Source of the DNA: Xanthobacteraceae bacterium
GTDB lineage: Bacteria; Pseudomonadota; Alphaproteobacteria; Rhizobiales; Xanthobacteraceae
NCBI GenBank assembly: GCA_030037185.1
Contig: JASHRR010001326.1
Span: forward strand, 1-7,981
Reading direction: 5' to 3'
DNA: 7,981 bases
Shown here: one piece after another, positions 6,006 through 7,981 of the stretch
Layout of the letters: each line of letters starts with the position of its first letter
Position numbering within the stretch: the first letter of the stretch is position 1
Made by a program: the position numbers and the translations under genes
Notes under the pieces: model-generated
What the model was told of the DNA's origin: nothing
The model's database searches: none
The model's input: the letters and a program-made list of their open reading frames with translations, nothing else

Positions 6006-6983
6006 ATGGTTGCGGCAGTACGTGTGCACAAGCACGGTGGCCCCGAGGTGCTGACCTACGAGGACATCGACATTCCGCCGCCGGGCCCCAGGCAGGTCAG
6101 GCTCAAGCAGCATGCCGCCGGGATCAATTTCATCGATACTTATTTCCGCATGGGCATGTATCCGTCGCCGGTCGGCGTTCCGTTCGTCTCCGGCAATGAA
6201 GGCGCCGGCGAGGTGATCGCAGTTGGCGATGGCGTCACCGACCTCAAGGTCGGCGACCGCGTCGGCTATGTGACGCCGCTCGGCGCCTATGCGGCCGAAC
6301 GGAATCTGCCGGCCGAACGCGCCGTGAAGCTTCCGGCGGATATCAGCTATGAGCAAGCCGCCGCCACCATGCTGAAGGGCATGACGGTGTGCTACCTGTT
6401 GCGCCGCACTTTCGATGTCAAGAAAGGCACGACCGTGCTGATCCACGCCGCCGCAGGCGGCGTTGGCCTCATCGCCTGCCAGTGGGCGAATGCGCTCGGC
6501 GCGACCGTCATCGGTACGGTCGGCAGCAAGGAGAAGGCCGAGCTCGCCAAAGCCAACGGCTGCCATCACACGATCCTATACCGCAATGAGGACTTCGCCG
6601 CGCGAGTGAAGGACATCACCGGCGGCGCGCTGTGCGACGTGGTTTATGACGGCGTCGGCAAGACCACCTTTCCCGCCTCGCTCGATTGCCTGCGCCCGCT
6701 CGGCATGTTTGTGAGCTTTGGCAGCTCGTCCGGGCAGATCGACGCCTTCAACATCAACCTGTTGCAGACCAAGGGCTCGCTGTTTGCGACGCGGCCGACG
6801 CTCAACCACTATGCGGCAAAGCGCGAGGATCTCCTCGAGCTGGCAGCTGAGACTTTCCAAGTGGTAGCGAGCGGCAAGGTGAAGATCCCGGTCAATCAGA
6901 GATATCCTCTCAAAGATGCCGAGAAGGCGCACCACGATCTGGAATCCCGGGCCACGACCGGAGCGTCGATTTTGCTGCCGTGA
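6006..6983 (+). CDS. qor: NADPH:quinone oxidoreductase, zinc-independent MDR family (Qor)
   Basis: A 325-residue cytosolic medium-chain reductase that transfers hydride from NADPH to quinones, the same length as E. coli Qor (327). It begins VRVHKHGGPEVL, then GINFIDTYFRMGMYP (39-53), the signature of zinc-less quinone reductases, GNEGAGEVIAVG (63-74), GDRVGY (83-88), AAATMLKGMTVCYLLRRTF (118-136), the NADPH-binding motif AAAGGVGLIACQWA (148-161), and SFGSSSG with TKGSLFATRP near the subunit interface. The end, YPLKDAEKAHHDLESRATTG, is nearly that of Qor. No structural-zinc cysteine cluster is present. The gene follows the SDR gene and precedes the cytochrome gene by 24 nt on the same strand. 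Physiological substrate and role are not shown by the sequence; detoxification of quinones is the usual family role. Confidence 0.92.
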   Translation: MVAAVRVHKHGGPEVLTYEDIDIPPPGPRQVRLKQHAAGINFIDTYFRMGMYPSPVGVPFVSGNEGAGEVIAVGDGVTDLKVGDRVGYVTPLGAYAAERNLPAERAVKLPADISYEQAAATMLKGMTVCYLLRRTFDVKKGTTVLIHAAAGGVGLIACQWANALGATVIGTVGSKEKAELAKANGCHHTILYRNEDFAARVKDITGGALCDVVYDGVGKTTFPASLDCLRPLGMFVSFGSSSGQIDAFNINLLQTKGSLFATRPTLNHYAAKREDLLELAAETFQVVASGKVKIPVNQRYPLKDAEKAHHDLESRATTGASILLP

Positions 6984-7007
6984 TCGGCATTTGCTCGGGG
7001 CTCTCGG

Positions 7008-7493
7008 ATGACACGGAAATCGACGCGGCGCGCAGAATGCGCAAAGCTTGCTGCCGGGCCAGCGAAAGGCCGGTGGGCGCGCTGTGGCGCGCCATGCCCG
7101 CCCAATGAAGGGCTCGCTTCACGCGAGGGCGGGAGGCGTTGGCTTTGCCCGCCCTCCGGCGCCGGCGCGCTGGGCGCGGTCGTGCTGGCGGCCGTGATGA
7201 CGGCGCCAACCGCGGCCTTCGCCCAGGCACAGGGACCGCCCACGGATGCGGAAATCCTCGCCCTGATGCGCACCCACTGCGTTGCCTGCCATGCGGTCGA
7301 ACCGACCCATCAGGCGTTTGCCAAGGCGCCGGCCGGCGTTGTGCTCGAAACCGTCCCGCAGATCGCCGCCAACGCCGCAAGAATCATGACCCAGGTGGTC
7401 GTCAACCGCGCCATGCCGCTTGGCAATGAGACCGGCATGACCGACGAGGAGCGCGACCGCATCGCGGCCTGGATCGAAAGCCGCAATAGATGA
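7008..7493 (+). CDS. Secreted c-type cytochrome resembling the PuuD urate hydroxylase cytochrome domain
   Basis: A 161-residue protein with one heme site, CVACH at residues 91-95. Met136 in NRAMPLGN is the likely axial ligand, and the end is GMTDEERDRIAAWIE. The spacing from CxxCH through the F..AP.GV.L.T segment to RAMPLGN-TGMT is like the C-terminal cytochrome domain of PuuD, the membrane-bound urate hydroxylase. The large membrane domain of PuuD is absent, so this is a free-standing relative, an electron carrier in the periplasm. A Sec-type hydrophobic stretch, GALGAVVLAAVMTAPTAAFA (53-72), suggests cleavage after residue 72. The 50 residues before it are abnormal: Cys/Pro/Arg-rich and encoded by three hairpins (separate entry). 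The true start is uncertain; ATG 7008 is the only in-frame ATG upstream of the signal sequence. The stop overlaps the next start as ATGA. Confidence 0.75.
   Translation: MTRKSTRRAECAKLAAGPAKGRWARCGAPCPPNEGLASREGGRRWLCPPSGAGALGAVVLAAVMTAPTAAFAQAQGPPTDAEILALMRTHCVACHAVEPTHQAFAKAPAGVVLETVPQIAANAARIMTQVVVNRAMPLGNETGMTDEERDRIAAWIESRNR
7054..7156. repeat. Three consecutive hairpins inside the N-terminal codons of the cytochrome gene
   Basis: First, GGCC (7057-7060) pairs with GGCC (7068-7071) and is extended past a bulge by CC/GG. Second, GGCGCGC (7076-7082) pairs perfectly with GCGCGCC (7087-7093) around TGTG. Third, GAGGGCGGG (7125-7133) pairs perfectly with CCCGCCCTC (7148-7156) around a 14-nt loop. 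Together they span the codons between the basic start (MTRKSTRR) and the hydrophobic signal core. The translated segment looks non-native, so this is best read as a palindromic repeat element, though a regulatory leader is possible if translation starts downstream. Confidence 0.55.
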
Positions 7494-7981
7494 AGGCGTG
7501 GGGCATTGCGGCGACGCTCGGCTTTGCGGTGATCGCGTTCGGCTTCGGCCAGGCGGTCGGCCTCGGCGCGGTGGCGGTGACGGCCGCGATGGGGGCCGAT
7601 CTGTTGCGCGGCGCCAATGACGGCGCTGCCGTGGCGGTATACTTGCTGGTTGGCAACCCGGCCCAGGTCGTGACGCTGGCGCTTGCCGCTCGCATCACCG
7701 GCGAAGACCTGCTCAAGTATTTCGCGCTCGATGTGCCACGGCGGCGCGACCTGATCATCGCAGTCGCCGGAGTTGCGCTGGTGATCCTCGTCGTCGATGC
7801 GGTGACGCTCGCGCTCGGACGCGAACTCGTGCCGCCGTTTCAGCTTCAAATCCACCGTTCGGCAGCGGCGGAGGGTGCGCTCATCTCGCTGTGGCTCGCC
7901 CTCATCGTGGTGGCGCCGGTGGGTGAGGAACTCCTGTTCCGTGGTTTCCTGTTTCGCGGCTTCGTGCGCGAGCCGCGCGAG
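7490..7981 (+). CDS. CPBP-family intramembrane metalloprotease, N-terminal part (cut by window end)
   Basis: The first 164 residues of a CPBP (CAAX protease and bacteriocin-processing, Abi) membrane protease, open to the window edge. The start ATG overlaps the cytochrome stop as ATGA, so the two are probably translationally coupled. Hydrophobic helices lie at about residues 4-34, in the 50s-60s, at about 90-108 (IIAVAGVALVILVVDAVTLAL) with charged linkers, and at about 130-145. The first diagnostic motif, EExxxR, is Glu146-Glu147 to Arg151 in APVGEELLFRGFLFRG; these residues bind and activate the catalytic metal in the family. The later family motifs (FxxxH and HxxxN/D) would lie beyond the window. 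Family members cleave prenylated or signal-like peptides within the membrane; the substrate here is unknown. Nothing seen ties its activity to the cytochrome beyond the gene overlap. Confidence 0.85.
   Translation, partial: MKAWGIAATLGFAVIAFGFGQAVGLGAVAVTAAMGADLLRGANDGAAVAVYLLVGNPAQVVTLALAARITGEDLLKYFALDVPRRRDLIIAVAGVALVILVVDAVTLALGRELVPPFQLQIHRSAAAEGALISLWLALIVVAPVGEELLFRGFLFRGFVREPRE

Overview
The window is GC-rich DNA whose codon usage, gene content and repeats suggest an alphaproteobacterium of the order Hyphomicrobiales, probably close to Bradyrhizobium, Rhodopseudomonas or Afipia. Three things point there. The proteins resemble that group's UbiH-type hydroxylase, type III CoA-transferase and Qor families. 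A near-perfect EcfG (general stress sigma factor) promoter lies upstream of one gene. GC-rich palindromic repeats are scattered between and inside genes. The assignment is inferred from the sequence alone.

Layout. Positions 2-271 carry the C-terminal end of an IS630-type transposase, followed by about 460 bp with no recognisable gene. A type III CoA-transferase of the alpha-methylacyl-CoA racemase kind (736-1852) is broken by a single extra T near 1098-1099. A possible weak terminator follows, then a UbiH/COQ6-type FAD monooxygenase (2138-3445) with a palindromic repeat apparently inserted in frame near its N-terminus. A hairpin-rich gap (3446-3731) separates it from a short minus-strand gene (3732-4007) with a strong Shine-Dalgarno and the EcfG-type promoter.

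The stretch 4008-5164 is decayed DNA. It holds a frameshifted C-terminal remnant of an RND efflux pump, several hairpins, a small direct-repeat cluster, and an open frame whose stop overlaps the next start by ATGA. A rightward block follows: an SDR oxidoreductase (5165-5926), a zinc-independent quinone oxidoreductase of the Qor type (6006-6983), a secreted c-type cytochrome resembling the cytochrome domain of PuuD urate hydroxylase (7008-7493), and, overlapping it by ATGA, a CPBP intramembrane protease cut by the window edge (7490-7981).

How the genes fit together. The right-hand block is probably co-transcribed (gaps of 79 nt, 24 nt and a 4-nt overlap) and is redox-themed, but nothing shows a shared pathway. 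The left half is an erosion zone: a transposase fragment, a frameshifted gene, a pump remnant and palindromic repeats inside coding sequence. I found no clearly new multi-gene system. The most interesting signals are the two apparent in-frame palindrome insertions and the stress promoter in front of the small conserved gene.
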